From contig RCSZ01000006.1 in NCBI GenBank assembly GCA_014898425.1, positions 2,232,001-2,296,000 on the forward strand: a DNA stretch of 64,000 bases, read 5' to 3'. The position numbers were made by a program, and so were the translations under genes. The DNA comes from Botryotinia globosa (Eukaryota > Ascomycota > Leotiomycetes > Helotiales > Sclerotiniaceae). The notes beneath the pieces are model-generated. The model worked only from the letters and a program-made list of their open reading frames with translations. It ran no database searches and was not told the DNA's origin. Every line of letters begins with the position of its first letter. The stretch's first letter is position 1. This document shows positions 15,949 through 28,895 of the stretch, piece by piece.

Positions 15949-16168
15949 TATTAATTCAAAAAGGATATGAAAGATATAGTATTCATAAATATATAGATCC
16001 TATATATTTAATTGTATTTTATCTAAAGAGCTAGTTAAATAGGAAAATAGTAGGCCTTATATAAATACTATTGAAAAAGCTAGTCTTTTTCATATTCACT
16101 TAATCCTTTCAATATAGTAGCCTTTGTATTGGGATTATTTCCTTGAAGTGAATTCCCTTATTCACACA
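15949..16168 (+). mobile_element. LTR-like repeat, RIP-mutated copy
   Basis: Copy of the repeat at 10364-10586 in the same orientation. The end region, with GAATTCCC followed by CACACA, is better preserved here than at 10364 and matches the equivalent end in the 1688-1912 copy. The start, TATTAA, corresponds to TGTTGG with three G-to-A changes. A 94-codon open frame begins in its right end at 16124 but is AT-driven and not supported as a gene. Confidence 0.6.
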
Positions 16169-16500
16169 ATTATATTGATTATTTATTGGAGTTTTTTTAA
16201 TAGTATTATTAAGAGTTTAATAATTAAACTTGTAGATTCTAATTGCTATAGAAATCTTTTTATAAAAATCTTTTTTGAAATATTATTTAGTATTTGCAAT
16301 ATATTCTTATATTATATAATTGGAATTAAAACCTTTAAAACTAATAGAAATATAAGGAATATAAAAAAAAGCATTCAAAGAATTAAAATTGTTGTATATA
16401 ATTATTAATAATTCTAAATACTCAATCAATACTCAAAAATTAAATATATATATAATATATTTATTAATAATTTGAATAGATTTTAGTTATTTTGATATAA

Positions 16501-16575
16501 AGATTATACAATTGCTTTTGCCAACTAGGAATCGGAGGTTCCATGCATCGGGAGCTATGCTTACTACCCGACAAT
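16501..16575 (-). repeat. 75-bp repeat, right copy of an inverted pair
   Basis: A small island of balanced base composition in AT-rich surroundings. Its reverse complement matches 130-204 across 75 positions. It keeps the C and G bases at most sites where the left copy has T or A, so it is closer to the ancestral sequence. It lies at the right edge of the AT-rich block. Confidence 0.7.
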
Positions 16576-16649
16576 TAATCATATAATTCGATTATACTAT
16601 AAACTAATACTAAATCGAATACCTTCATAAAGATATATATATTATATTA

Positions 16650-18833
16650 TTATTAATTAAAACAATATATCATATGAATTTTTAATTAAAAACAATACAT
16701 ATAACTACAAATATAACTATAAATACAAACAGAAAAATAAACTAACTACCCCCCCCCCCCCCTTTGAGATTCTAATGCAAATAAAATAAAATCGTCTACT
16801 CACATATAAACATACATATATATACATACATATAAACATACATATAAACATACATATATATACATACATATATATACATATATATACATATATATACATA
16901 TATAAATATATAAACCCCATCATTCCATCCAACCTCGTTACCTCCTTTCCCACACTTTCAAATTCTAATCTCTAAATTATAATAGAAGTGTTCAAGTATA
17001 TATACCTAGATATCTTTAAGAGTATATATACGTTCATTCTCTATTTTTTAAAGATCTCTATATATCTCAATTTGTAAATTCCTTTGATCTGTATTCTAGA
17101 TTTTTATTTTTATATACTTGTATTCTTTTTATTTTTCTTGTTCTATTTTTTTGATATAATATAATGCAATATAATCTATTTATTTATTCATTCATTCATT
17201 CACACTCTCTTAACCCCCCCTCTTTCGCCCTCCTATCCTATCGCCATCTATATATCTACCTACCTATCTACTACTCACTTAATCCTAACATTCAGTCATT
17301 ATATCTTTATAAACATTACATCTTCTATAACCTTTCCCCCCTTTCTACCCTCACCATCCTTTAATTCATTTCCTATATCCCTAATCCCCAATTCCCAGCC
17401 TATAATTTCACTATTCCATCCCCTCTGAACTATTCAAACATTAAATATCAAATCCCAATCCCTATCTCCATTTTAATCCTATTTCCACTTCATCCCTATC
17501 CTCCATCATATTTATAATTCACAACTCCAACTCCAACTCCAACTCCAACTCCAACTCCAACTCCAACTCCAACTCCAACTCCAACTCCAACTCCAACTCC
17601 AACTCCAACTCCAACTCCAACTCCAACTCCAACTCCAACTCCAACTCCAACTCCAACTCCAACTCCAACTTCAACTCCAACTCCAACTCCCCAAACCTCT
17701 TCAAATCTTTAAACCTTTCTAAACTCCTCACTCAACTAATCACAAATCTAATTCTAACCCCCTCCCCCACTCACTCACTCCATCTCCTTATCCTACTCAT
17801 ACCCATATTCAATCTATATCTATCTCTTCATATATACACACTCTCTATCCTACCTCTATTTCACCCCTTTATTTAACTATTTTATATATACTTTCAAATT
17901 CAACAGACCTACATCTCCCATATCTCTCATATCTCCCATATCTCCCATCAAACACTCAACACCAACCACTAAACATCATCCCGCTATCCACCACTCCCTC
18001 AATCTCAACTATCTAATCCAATAATCCCTTTATTCCTTTTATAAACCCTTTCCCTTCCACACATATACATACAAACATTATATATCTCCATCTCCATCTC
18101 CTATCCCTCATCTCCCATATCCTCATCACAATCTACCTTCCAATCCCAATTGTTCACATTCACATGCCCATACAAACAACTACACATTCATAAAACAAAT
18201 TTCATTAAAACAAGCATCTATCTATCTATAATACCACACAATACAATCAAATAAAATACAACCAACTGCCTACCCTCCTTACCACCCCCCCTTCAATTTA
18301 CCCCCCCCTCCGACCCAAAATGCAACAAAACAAATCCAAAACCTAAATCCCATCTACCTAAACAATCTAAAAGCATTAAACACATAAATTATAACCTGCA
18401 AAGGGGCCAAAACCAAAAACAAACAAACAAGAAAGATATTGAAGCACAAAATGAAGCGATGTGATTACATTGGATTATTCATAATGAAAATGTGAAATTT
18501 CTCCAAACGAGTAATTGCATTTCGCTGTTTCATTCAGCTTCACTTGTTTTATGCTGCTCCTGCCCCGGCCCCTAATCATTTTCATAGAATCGTATCATCC
18601 CTCTATTGCAACCTGTTTGCCATATCCTGAGAACACCCTCTACCCTCCCTGATATCCCATCAGTAATCTCCCCCGTTCCCCTCCTCTTGACCACACGCTC
18701 CTACAACACACTGTAGCCTCCTCCATTGCTCAAACTCTGATCACAACCCTCCTATACCTCAACACCTTAGACCGCCCTCATCCCGTGAACCCAACACCAT
18801 ACACCCATCTCCCACCACCCCTTCGCTTATAAC
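16650..18833. other. Intergenic, pyrimidine-rich and full of simple repeats
   Basis: Transition zone between the AT block and the first gene. It holds a C14 run (16749-16762), an ATAC/ATATAC tract (about 16800-16905) and a CCAACT array (17521-17690). Between 17.2 and 18.4 kb the plus strand is strongly pyrimidine- and A-rich and almost lacks G. The last ~400 bases are probably the 3' flank and UTR of the minus-strand tetraspanin gene. No gene is seen. Confidence 0.6.
17521..17690. repeat. CCAACT hexanucleotide array, about 27 units
   Basis: Near-perfect tandem array of ACTCCA/CCAACT with one T substitution near the right end. The minus strand reads as an open Glu-Leu dipeptide repeat purely because of the 6-bp unit; it is not a gene. 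Confidence 0.95.
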
Positions 18834-19588
18834 TTAGAAAGATCCCGTCCCATTCTTCTCATCAATGAACCTATATCTTTCCCTCTCCTTACGATCCTTA
18901 TTAAGCATTGCAATACCGAAAATAAGCGCAGCATCCAAGCCCACGATTCCAAAAGCCGCCGTAAAGATAACATCCAAGAATAATCCATCCAACTTGACAA
19001 AGGCCGCTGAACATCCCGGCATTGTAGCCGCAACGATAGCATTGGGACATGTACCATCTATTACGAAAGGTGGCGCACTCGTACTATTGAAATATCCACA
19101 ACAGCTCAATTGTTCCTGCAACAAACTTTGCGTCGTCGTAGATTGGGCATTCCATGTACCGAGAAGAGATTCTTTCGATTCTAGTGTACCGAACCAAATA
19201 TCGAGACCGATGACGAGAGTAAAGATACCACAGACAACGACCATGAAGCCATGAACTTTGAGCCAGCCGCGAGTGGTGCTGAGGAGTATGGCGGGAATGG
19301 AGAGGAGGAAGGAGAAGAAGATTAAGATTGCATTTCCAATGGCGGCTGTAGGGTGCGAGTGATGTTAATGTGCTATACTTTCTTCCCAGGCGAACAAGAT
19401 AATAAAACACGAGAAAACTAACCATTCAAAGGTGTACCCATCAACAACAAATTTGTAGCTACACTAGCAATAGTAGGAGCCTGCGAAGTACCAGCCTTCG
19501 TGTTCAAGGCAAACCCAAGCAATAATGCACCTGAACCTACAAAGAGTATGTCCAGAATAACATATGTCAAAAGAATTTTATCCGCCAT
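18834..19588 (-). CDS. PLS1: Tetraspanin Pls1
   Basis: Two exons, 19588-19423 and 19345-18834, with an intron from 19422 to 19346 (GTTAGT donor, CTACAG acceptor), give 225 residues, the usual size of fungal Pls1. Four hydrophobic segments lie near residues 5-28, 57-76, 85-105 and 180-205. The large extracellular loop carries the tetraspanin CCG motif (residues 137-139) and two further cysteines near 155 and 167. The short charged tail is typical. I start at MADKILL because its spacing matches the family; an in-frame ATG exists 33 bp upstream. Pls1 is known from plant-pathogenic ascomycetes, where it is needed for appressorium-mediated penetration and acts with the NADPH oxidase Nox2 module. 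That role is family knowledge. The assignment to Pls1 rather than Tsp2 or Tsp3 rests on the N-terminal and loop sequence. Confidence 0.92.
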
Positions 19589-22500
19589 CTTGTCCTGTTG
19601 AATAGTACCAGCTATACTCAACTCGATGTTAAGATTTGATATTAAAAAAGTACAGGTGAAAGGAAGAAGAGAAGGTTGTCTTGGTAAAAGGACGTCCGGC
19701 GTCTAAATTTGTGTAAATAGACCACTGATTGGACTATATTTCGTAATTGCAACGAATGGACAAATCGAAGAATGAAGAGAAATCAAGCAATCAATGCACT
19801 GAGCTTTGCTTGGCAGACGTTGAAAAAGATAGAGATGAAATGAAGAAAAAGACAGACAAGCAAATGAAAGGAGAAGAGAAGAGAAGAGAAGAATAAGCCA
19901 CCAAAGTTTGAGATTGGAGAACCTTTCTTGCGACGGGAAAGAGATGAAGACCGACCTACCACAGAAACCCACAGAAAACCACAACGGTAAGAGGTCAAAC
20001 GGAATGTAATGAATGGTAAGTTTTACCTCAATGGTGGTGTGATCTTACAGTCCTGGCATAGAACAGAAACAGAAACAGAAACAGAAACACTTCCCTTGTC
20101 AGCAATACCCATTCATATCGTGAGGAATTTGCACACATTGCTTCATGCTTCGTCAAATGGGCCGTGCAATGGGTGGAATTCGTATTATTCCAGAAGATTG
20201 TAACAACATTGTGACTGTGTGACTGCGGCAAGGGAATGGCGTAGTAAAGTCATGAGTCTTGTAGTAATGGCGGTGCTTGAAAACGAGGGGTTCAAGGATA
20301 TTTTGGTTTCTCTTCTCTACAATTGGCGTTTCGAATTTGGCCTCATGAGGGGATTCGAAGTAACAAATTTCATATCGAACCAACGACGATGGAGGATTGC
20401 GAATCTTGTAACTACCTGTCGTGGGTATTTGATGTTAATCTATTTGTTGAATAAAAATTTGATACTTTGAAGTTTGAGGTGAGGGCATTTGAAAACAATC
20501 AATGATGGATGTCCTTGGGTTATTCAAAGGAATGGATGTATGTACTGTACTCGTACGAATGTATGTGTTTGTCAGGATCGCAAGAGGCATTGATTATGTC
20601 ATGCATGGGTGACATTTTGTGATTATTGCTTGTGCTTGTGCTTGTGCTTGTGCTTGTGCTTGTGCTTCCATTGTACTTGCTTGCAAGTTATTCATGATCC
20701 TCTCCAAGGGTTCGGAGTTTAAAAATATACTCAGAAAACTTAAGGCAGGAACAGGAAAGCTTGAGAGCTCGTCCAACGGAGTATCATCCGCTTCAAGTTT
20801 GGTTCAACAGGTCCAGGCTGAGTGCAAGGCCGATTGTAACAGCCGTAACTGAAAGGGTATTTATTGATAACGGGTGAGGCTTGAAAATGCCCCATCTCTT
20901 GACAACCTGAAATGATCGGACAGTCTATCCGACTACAGAAAAGTTCAAATTCAAAAAGCTTGATTGTTTCAAGGTCAAATTTGAAGGACTTCATATTGAC
21001 CCTTTTTTCTTGGTACGAAAGGATATTTATGTACAGAGTAGGTATGTAGGTATGTAGGTAGTAGGTATATACGAGTATATATACGGATAAAAGGGGGCCA
21101 GCCCCCAAACCCCCTTTCCTCGCTGCGCTCGATTGAAGCGATCGATAAGCCAGATCCCTTCTACCTAGACTTTGAATTACCTTTCAACTGCAAGTTTGTC
21201 ATGTGACAAATTATGGTTGTACATGCGGGTAGATGATCGATCATACAGATAGATCCAATGCACGGGTATGTGCACACTGCAGACATCTACGATCTTGAGA
21301 TGGCCGTTGTTCTGGGTAAATGTCAGCGGAACTGATTGATACTTATTACCGGGCCTTGCTTGTATTACTGTGAATGTAGCACATAGGCTGGCTGCTGTTA
21401 GGTAGACCCAGACTTCACATTCGGTCTTGAGCAGGCGGGTTACACATGGGAGACACAAACATTTGGAACTTTCCAAGGCAAGAAGTATAAGCAAGTGCCG
21501 AGAGGTTACTCATCCCCATATGATATGATGGGAATAGGATTGTAGCTCTCCTTTCATTTCTGTCCATTTCTGATATCCATCTCGTACACTCACTCACACA
21601 TTCAGTCCATCTAGAATTGTACGATGGATACGTGGGTGATGCATTCTGATTCTGTTTTGAACCATTTTTCAATATCAACTCGATTCAACGGGAGCTTTGT
21701 TCCTTATTGAAAGGATCTTCAGCCTTTCTTAGATACATGTCTAATACCGGTAGTTACATCTGTCGAATCTACACACCGGTAGTGTCCTTGAGGTATCAAT
21801 CGGTATCAATCGAGTGAACAATTCTATATAGTCAAGTCACCTACTCGAGTAGGTAGGTATAGGAAGATAGATTCATCATCCAATGAAAATGATATTCCCC
21901 CTCCTTTTCTCCTCAATTCAAAGAGAGCTTACTCATCAGTGACACACACACATATACACACATATACACACATATACACACATATACACACATATACACA
22001 CACAAATACATACTACTGATACCAGAGATGAATAGCGTCGCCTTATACTCTTTAAAGCTTTAAAAAAGGTCGCACTTCCCTTCCCCTTTCCAGATTTGTT
22101 CTTTAACGCTTGACCTCTAAAGGTTTTATTCTACTTGGTATTCATCATTCAATTGTCTCCCCCAAAGAGACGCATTTCTTTCCCAAATCCTCAAATCCCT
22201 GCATGCTCCCAAAGTGCACAAGTCACAACACTCCAAACATCGACAGTAACCTCTTTACCTCTTATTTTCGCGGTAGCTACCCAGAATAGGTATCAGAAGA
22301 TACTCTTTCGGTAAGGTATGTTGAATATGTATCAATTTTATTACACGAGTAACTTCAGACGAAATAGTTCTTGTTCTTGTTTGGCCATATTTTTTTATCT
22401 ATCCACGACTCTCTCCCCCCCTCTCTCTCACTCACTCGCAAACACTCTCACTCACTTCCTTTGCTTCACGTTTTCCACCCTCTCCTGCTTCTCATCCTTC

Positions 22501-25500
22501 AATACCCACAATCGCATTCCTCCTCCTCCTCCTCCTCTCTATCGTCAAAGTTTCACGTTTCAAAGTTTCAAAGTTTCAAAGCTTCTCCCTTTACCAATTA
22601 CCAACTTTCAACACACTGTCGCACTGTCGCACTGTCGCACTGTCGCACTGATCTTCAACCCTCCTCCCCACACTACCATGTTTTCTTATACAACTGCACA
22701 CTGCACACTGCACACACAGTGCACACTACCAACAGCTCGGGAAATGATTACGGGTCACAATTTATCGGTTTCCCACACTACTGCAAAGATTTCTGCATCT
22801 GTTCAGGAGAGAGCACACAAGACAAGACATTTCCATGGCCATCTCCCATACAATCAATCTATTGTTGAGTCAATGATGGATCATGGAACGACCAGGGAGA
22901 AATTTAGCCAATAGGCCGAATTACCTAGTACCTTATCTCAAACCATTCTAGACAAGGGCAGGATTCATGCTTGTCGCAGACTTACCCCATTTGCCAAGAT
23001 CTTTCCAATCCTCTCTCGAGTCAAACTCTTTGGAGGTGATGATTGAAACTTGAACTCGACTGTACTGTGTGTGTACAGGAGTGAAATTCGATCAATTGAG
23101 CGAAATGGTCATGAGCCACATATACCCAATTTCATGGTTACGAAGACTTGGAAGTAAAGTTGCTTCAAAGTACAAAAATAAAATTACGATGGTTATCTCA
23201 AATGGGGGTACGAATTGGAATTTGAGAGGAGACCAGAATTATTATTTCCTTCACGAATCACTACATACTCACTCCTCACTCCCTCGAAATGACTCGAATG
23301 AGTCGAGTCCCTGACTGTCACCCACTCACACACTCCCCGTCAATCCACTACGTACCCATCCATCATCTATCATCCACTTCATTCGAGCACGTACAGCACA
23401 CCCACACCCACCACCACCACCACCTTCATATTTGAATTTCGGGGATGCAGAAGCTTCCGGGTTTGATACCGGTGCACGCTATTTTCCTCACTGAAAAGTC
23501 CCTTGTCCATCTCGTTTGCTACGAGCAACGTAGGGATTATGAATGGCTGATGCTCCACGATGCTTGCAAGTGCTTTTCAATAGATCTCATCACTAAAAGC
23601 TTACCTAGAGCCGAGTAAACGATTGGGGACTGAGTTAATGAAAGAGAGAACTTTCAAAGGTTGTCCCTTGAGATAGTCCCTACTCACCAAAGTGGTTGGT
23701 GACCATTACCCATAAATAATTTTGAGTTTTCGATATTATATCAATTTCCATCATTGCATTTAATTGGATGATAGCATACTATCGAATGCGACATCGACGT
23801 GGATTTCTTTGGAACCATTTTATTTTATTTTAATCTCATCGTCTGTGCAATTTTGGGAAAAGGTTTAATAATTCGAGGAATCTATGGAACCCAACTAATG
23901 ACTCATCTTAACCAGTTACATTCTAGCATGCGATTGAATCGAATCGACGTGCACAGATAATTTCATTTATGAGCCATTCCACTTCCCACCACACGAGCAC
24001 TTGATTGGCCCATCTCTACAACAATTCCTATGTCAATCACACCACAGATTAGCCACTCTCCACTCTCCACTCTCCACTCTCCACTCTCCACTCTCCACTC
24101 TCCACTCTCCCACTTTTATTATTACAGACTTATTACAGACTTACAGTCAGTCTTACACAAAGTTCACAAATCCCCCCCCACCGTTCCTTCCCGCATACAA
24201 TAGTTTGCAGTACAAGACATTGTGACCCACCTTTCTTCAACCAAGGGACCATTGGACCAACCACCTTGGCTATAACGGAACTACTGGCTGCACTGCACGC
24301 TTTCCCGACCGAGCACATTTTTCTGACTTTACTCAATTCATCCGTCTTGACTTCACTTCATACAACCACAACCCCAGCCTCCCCCAGTGTCCCATCTTTT
24401 TTTCCCTTTCGACTTTCTAACTCGTCGGTTGTGTATACGGAGGTATCTGTGTGTAAGTTGTAAGTGTGTATGTATCTCCTCCTTAGCCAAAGAAGTTTAC
24501 ATACAGATTCATCGAATCGTACATCAAAGTTCAGGACCAGACTACCAGACTATCAGACTCCCAGACTCCCAGACTCCCCGACTCCCAGACTCCCAGTCGA
24601 GCCAGTGCCAGTGCCAGTACCAGTATCAGCACAGTACCCTACCGACCAAATTGTTTAATTGTTTAATTCGCCTGTGCTTTCTTGAATCAATCTATTCTCT
24701 TTTCATTCATCCCGCATTCACACTGCAGCGATTTTGCCTGATCAATCTATTAATTCCCCCGTCTTCTTTTTACAGTTACTTTTGCAAAAAGTCTCCTTCT
24801 CAGGAACGAAGCACAAGAAATAGTTCTAGAGTCTCGACGGTCCAACTATTACCATTGCCATTGCCATTACTGTTACCATTACTATCACTACGACGACGAC
24901 TACCACCACCACTCCGAGCACTCCGAGCACTCCGACCACCACAACCACCACAACCACCACAACCACCACTACCACCACTACCACCACTACGACCTTATTA
25001 TTATTACTCCTACTACGGAACGACACATCGAACCCGCAAGAGCCCCCCTTTCAAGAAACAGGTACGTACCCAAAAGAAAAAAGCAACCAAGCACCACCCC
25101 CAACTTCCGCAACCGTCAACCCATATGTACCGCGTACTGTATCATAACCGTACCGCACTGTACCTTACTACATACCACACCACCATACCACATCTTAACC
25201 TGGAACATTCTCCCCAAACTTCCCCCGTCCAGTACAAGTACAGTCTTGATCGAATCAAATGCACCGATTCTTTGGAAATTCATCGAATCGAGTAAATAAT
25301 TTCCATGTACGGTACTAATTCTTATCCTTCTTTTTATCAGTTCCAACTACTATTCCATTACCATTGCCCATTAACAACAAATACCATACACGCTTACATC
25401 ATCCATCACAATTCCCTTTAAGGAGTACCAGTACACCTCGATCAATTACATTTGCATTTCCATTTCCATTTCCAGTTCCGTTTACAATTATATTACATAC

Positions 25501-25913
25501 AATTACCATCACCCGCATCAGGTAAATTCATTCCTCGATTCATTCAATCTGTCCATCCCATCCCATCCCATCCCATCCCATCCATTCATTCTCGATCCCA
25601 TCCATCCCTCTTTACCGCTTTTCTCGGTGCTCGGCAACCAAGAAAATCAAGGCGCGCGGACGGCCTTTGCTCTTCCAGTTAAATTTCAGCCCATCTCTTT
25701 TTTTCTTTCGTAGGCTGAGATAATAAACTCGGCTCAACCCAAAAATTCCCACCATTCTTAATCAAGTCTTCGTTAACCAGGTTTCTGCGACAAAGCAGGA
25801 CAACAGCCTCTCCACCACTTCCCCATAAGCAGTAAGGTCGTCGGCAACCACCTCAAAACAGTCATTCTCGTCATACCTTGCCTCAATTAAGTGATTTTAT
25901 AAATCTTATCAAA
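19589..25913. promoter_or_regulatory. 6.3-kb gene-poor interval between PLS1 and MCM1
   Basis: This lies between two divergent genes, so it should hold both promoters and leaders. I see only low-complexity open frames. Simple repeats include AGAAAC (20066-20090), CTTGTG (20631-20667), ACACAT (21950-22010), GTCGCACT (22619-22650), CTCCACT (24055-24112), ACTCCCAG (24553-24598), CAC/ACT-rich tracts (24890-24990) and ATCCC (25557-25580). The 1.9 kb before MCM1 is pyrimidine-rich with C/T and CA/CC tracts, as in long leaders of fungal regulators. A donor-like GTACGT at 25072 and an acceptor-like TTTCGTAG at 25706-25713 could bound an intron in the MCM1 leader; this is a guess. Confidence 0.5.
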
Positions 25914-26768
25914 ATGGCCGATATCACAGATCAACACGACCAAAATTCTCCAACAGCTCTCGATGAACATGCTGTCGGCAATGGAAACCCAATTGCTGGA
26001 TCCGATGCTCGTGGTATTAAACGCGCAAGACCTGCCACGGCAGATGACGACGATGACGACGATGATAAACCCGGTCGCGAAAGAAGAAAAATAGAGATCA
26101 AATTCATTACAGATAAATCGCGTCGCCACATCACATTCTCGAAAAGAAAGGCCGGTATCATGAAGAAGGTTTGTTTTCACTCGTTATTTATGTCGAAAAT
26201 GATACGCGTCAATGCAATGCGACGCGCCTATCGTGCGTGAAATGATAGCTGATTGTATATGATTGCTTTTTAGGCATACGAATTGTCAGTCTTAACTGGG
26301 ACCCAAGTTTTGCTCTTGGTCGTGTCCGAGACTGGTCTTGTATACACTTTCACAACACCAAAGTTACAACCCTTGGTCACAAAGGCGGAAGGAAAGAATC
26401 TGATTCAGGTATGCGAATCATTCAGCCTCACTCGGCCCAACAAGGACACGATGCTAACATACATTTATTAGGCTTGCTTGAATGCACCCGAACCTTCTGG
26501 AAATGGTGAGAACGGAGTTGATGATGGAAACACTGTCGAATCACCCGAGGAGCCAGCTCCACAACATTTACCTCCACAACAGCAAGGTCGTCCTGGAATG
26601 CCTCAACAGGCACCACAGATGCATCAAGGTTATGGCGTTGGTGTACAAGGGCTATCGCAGGAACAGCAACAAGCTATTGCTTATCAAAATTATATGGCTC
26701 ATCAACAACGAGGAGGTTACATGCCTCCACAAGCTGGTATGCCACAGCCGCAAACACATCAATCATAA
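25914..26768 (+). CDS. MCM1: MADS-box transcription factor Mcm1 (SRF type)
   Basis: Three exons, 25914-26168, 26274-26408 and 26472-26768, encode 228 residues. The start is the ATG of MADITDQ, directly after an A-rich context. Residues 45-51 are an Asp run. The MADS box spans about 54-113, with the basic RRKIEIKFI segment, the SRRHITFSKRKAG core and a hydrophobic strand (VLLLVVS). The first intron splits the box after KK, before AYELS. The tail is rich in Gln and Pro, as in an activation domain. Mcm1 dimers bind CC(A/T)6GG-like sites and work with partner factors in mating, cell cycle and development. The length and a tail lacking a K-box mark the SRF/Mcm1 class, not the Mef2-like Rlm1 class. 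Confidence 0.96.
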
Positions 26769-28895
26769 TACAATCGCGAAGTCCCAGTACACGAAACGGG
26801 TCAAATAAGTCCTTGAAACTTTGATACCCGGCACACAATGCAAGAGTGTTCTGCAGCAATCGTGTCTTGCGGGGTTCAATTCTCTAATGTTGTTTCCGAA
26901 GGTGTTAAGGTGTCATTTTTTCTTCTCTTATATGGGGGTTCTCTTTCATTGGTCTGCACAGACATATTGTCCACATCACCAAAACAGACACAATTTGCGA
27001 TAATGAGATTAATAAACTTTGCCACCATTTGGAATTCTGAATATGGTAAAAGGGAAGGGGGCGTGCAAGGCGGTTGATTGGTGCGGGGACTTTGGCAGGC
27101 AAGGTGGGCGGCCAATGTTTGGTTCTGCGAATTCCTCCTCTCTTTTTTTCTGTTCCTCTCGTCTGAACGGTTGTTGGTGACGGTGATGGTGGATGATGCA
27201 TTGAAAGATAACATGGTTCATTCATGATGGGATGATATCAAAAGGATGGTTCGTGGGAAGTGGGTGCAGGTAATCAGGCAAATTTCTAGCTCGAGGTCAG
27301 GTCGTTGTAGCAGCTCTCTCTTGTACAGTAAAATCAATTGGGGGGGACGAGAACTAAATGAAATAATCGGTCTGTTCAGAAGTTTCTCTACAACGTGCAG
27401 TGATTTTCCTAACTATTACGAAAGAAGGGCGTGTTTGTTTGAATCTAAGAATATTAAGTATGAAATGAGATGAGATGAACTTGCTTCTAATGAACTTGAG
27501 TAGTTCTGCATTTTGCTGTGCATATCTGATGGATGTATTTGGCCTTTTGCTTCTGCTTTACCTTGACGTCGCCTCTTTCGCTTTGGGCTTGCAGTTGCAG
27601 TTGCAATTGCAATCGCAGATATCTGTCAGGAAATTTATCTGATGGCAATATGATATGATACAATGTGATGTCAAGTAGGTAGGTTAGATTAGGTTAGATT
27701 AGATCAGATTAGATTTGATGGGTGATATATTATCATGTATTATATATGGATAGGTATCTACTATCTACTATTTACTATCTACTTTATTGCTATTGTGTGT
27801 TGTGTGTTGTGTAATTGTAGATGGGGGATTTGTAGATGGGGGATTTGTAGATGGGGATTTGTAGATGGAGGACTTGCTCTTTGAGAGAAGAGGGGGGAAG
27901 AGGAGGGAAGAGGAGACGCGAAATGAAACGAAACGAAGCCACTTCTGTTGGATTTTGTATTTCTACATCTGATGTCTATTCTAAATTCGTGTAGGTATTC
28001 ATATGTATGTGTATGTGTATGTCTGTGTATTTGTGTTTGTGTGTATGTGTGTAAATAGTTGTAGATGTAGTGGTGACAACAGCACAGCACTAGTAAACAC
28101 ACAGATTAATTGAAAAAGAAGGTTTGTTTATCCAGATTTGTATTTGTATTTATATTCATATTTGTCTTTGTAATCTATGCTACGTTGTGGTATTTATGAT
28201 ATGTTCTGTTAGGATTGATTGCTCTCTTTCCGTCCCTTTCTTCGCTTCGCTTTCATCCTCTCTTTTACACCCTCTATCCTAACCCTATCCCTATTACTAG
28301 TCTCAAATTCAAATTTTCAATTTTTATTCCTCCCTCCCTCCCTCCCTTCCCTTCTTCCCTGAAAGCGCGGGCCCATGATTCATCTCCATCGTTCGTGACA
28401 TATAGTATATTATAGTATACTCTCAAACAAGCTAGCCAACTACCCAATCCTCCCCCGAATCCTCGCTTCTGATACATCGCTGCTCCTTATGCCTATACCT
28501 GTGCCTCATAACTCATACCTCATACCTCATCAAACTGCAATATCAATGCCAGCGCTCCCATATATACCTAGCATGCTTGTGATTCCTCTAAACGCCATCC
28601 ATTCTTCCATTCGTTCGTTCGTTCGTTCATTCGCTCGCTTCGCTACAGCAGGAAATAAAAGACAAAAGGGAAAGGCAAAGAAAAGCAAAAGCAGAGCCAG
28701 AAAAGAATAGAAAGAAAAGCTTCAGAATGATAATTAATCAATCGATATACAATAACAACCAACACCTAATCTTTCATGCTCACTAACACATCTCTAATAG
28801 GCTAGATAGAAGGAAACCTTCAAATCTCAAGTTCAAAAAAGAAGATAAAATAAGAAAGTAAAAAAGCAACATTCATATGTAAGGTATACGTACCC
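26769..28895. other. Convergent intergenic region, MCM1 to NIPA gene
   Basis: Lies between the 3' ends of MCM1 and the minus-strand transporter, and probably holds both 3' UTRs. Simple repeats are GGTTAGATTA-type (27677-27715), GATGGGGGATTTGTA (27820-27865), GTGTAT (28005-28050) and CGTT (28611-28632). Open frames here are short, overlap one another and lack family features. No gene is seen. Confidence 0.6.

Larger units (their letters stand above)
1..16650. repeat. AT-rich, gene-free block, probably RIP-degraded transposon DNA
   Basis: Almost continuous A/T sequence over 16.6 kb, with stops in all frames. The longest open frames are under 100 codons and have the Ile/Leu/Phe/Asn/Lys composition expected by chance in AT-rich DNA. 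Several stretches inside it recur in diverged form, listed separately, and the differences between copies are dominated by C-to-T and G-to-A transitions. Such blocks in filamentous ascomycetes are usually old transposons inactivated by RIP, and they occur at centromeres, subtelomeres and scattered islands. Which of these applies cannot be told because the block runs off the left end. I see no telomere repeat, tRNA, rRNA or mitochondrial gene. The right boundary is a change in composition at about 16.6-16.7 kb. Confidence 0.85.

Noticed and set aside
1..16650. Mitochondrial DNA or a mitochondrial insertion as explanation for the AT block
   Set aside because: No recognisable cytochrome, ATP synthase, NADH dehydrogenase, rRNA or tRNA sequence, and transition-biased repeat copies fit RIP of nuclear repeats better.
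17519..17731. Minus-strand frame coding a Glu-Leu repeat
   Set aside because: Produced by the CCAACT hexanucleotide array; no start context or unique sequence.
21087..21160. GC-rich GGGGCCAGCCCCC stretch as a possible terminator or RNA gene
   Set aside because: Only a short palindrome in an intergenic region, with no gene ending nearby.
22318..22914. 198-codon plus-strand frame
   Set aside because: Built from CT-rich and GTCGCACT repeats, overlapped by another open frame of equal quality, with no recognisable features.
24387..25295. 302-codon plus-strand frame upstream of MCM1
   Set aside because: Made of tandem CAGACTCC and CCACCA-type repeats, with no domain; overlapping frames on both strands are also open. 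Probably leader or promoter sequence.
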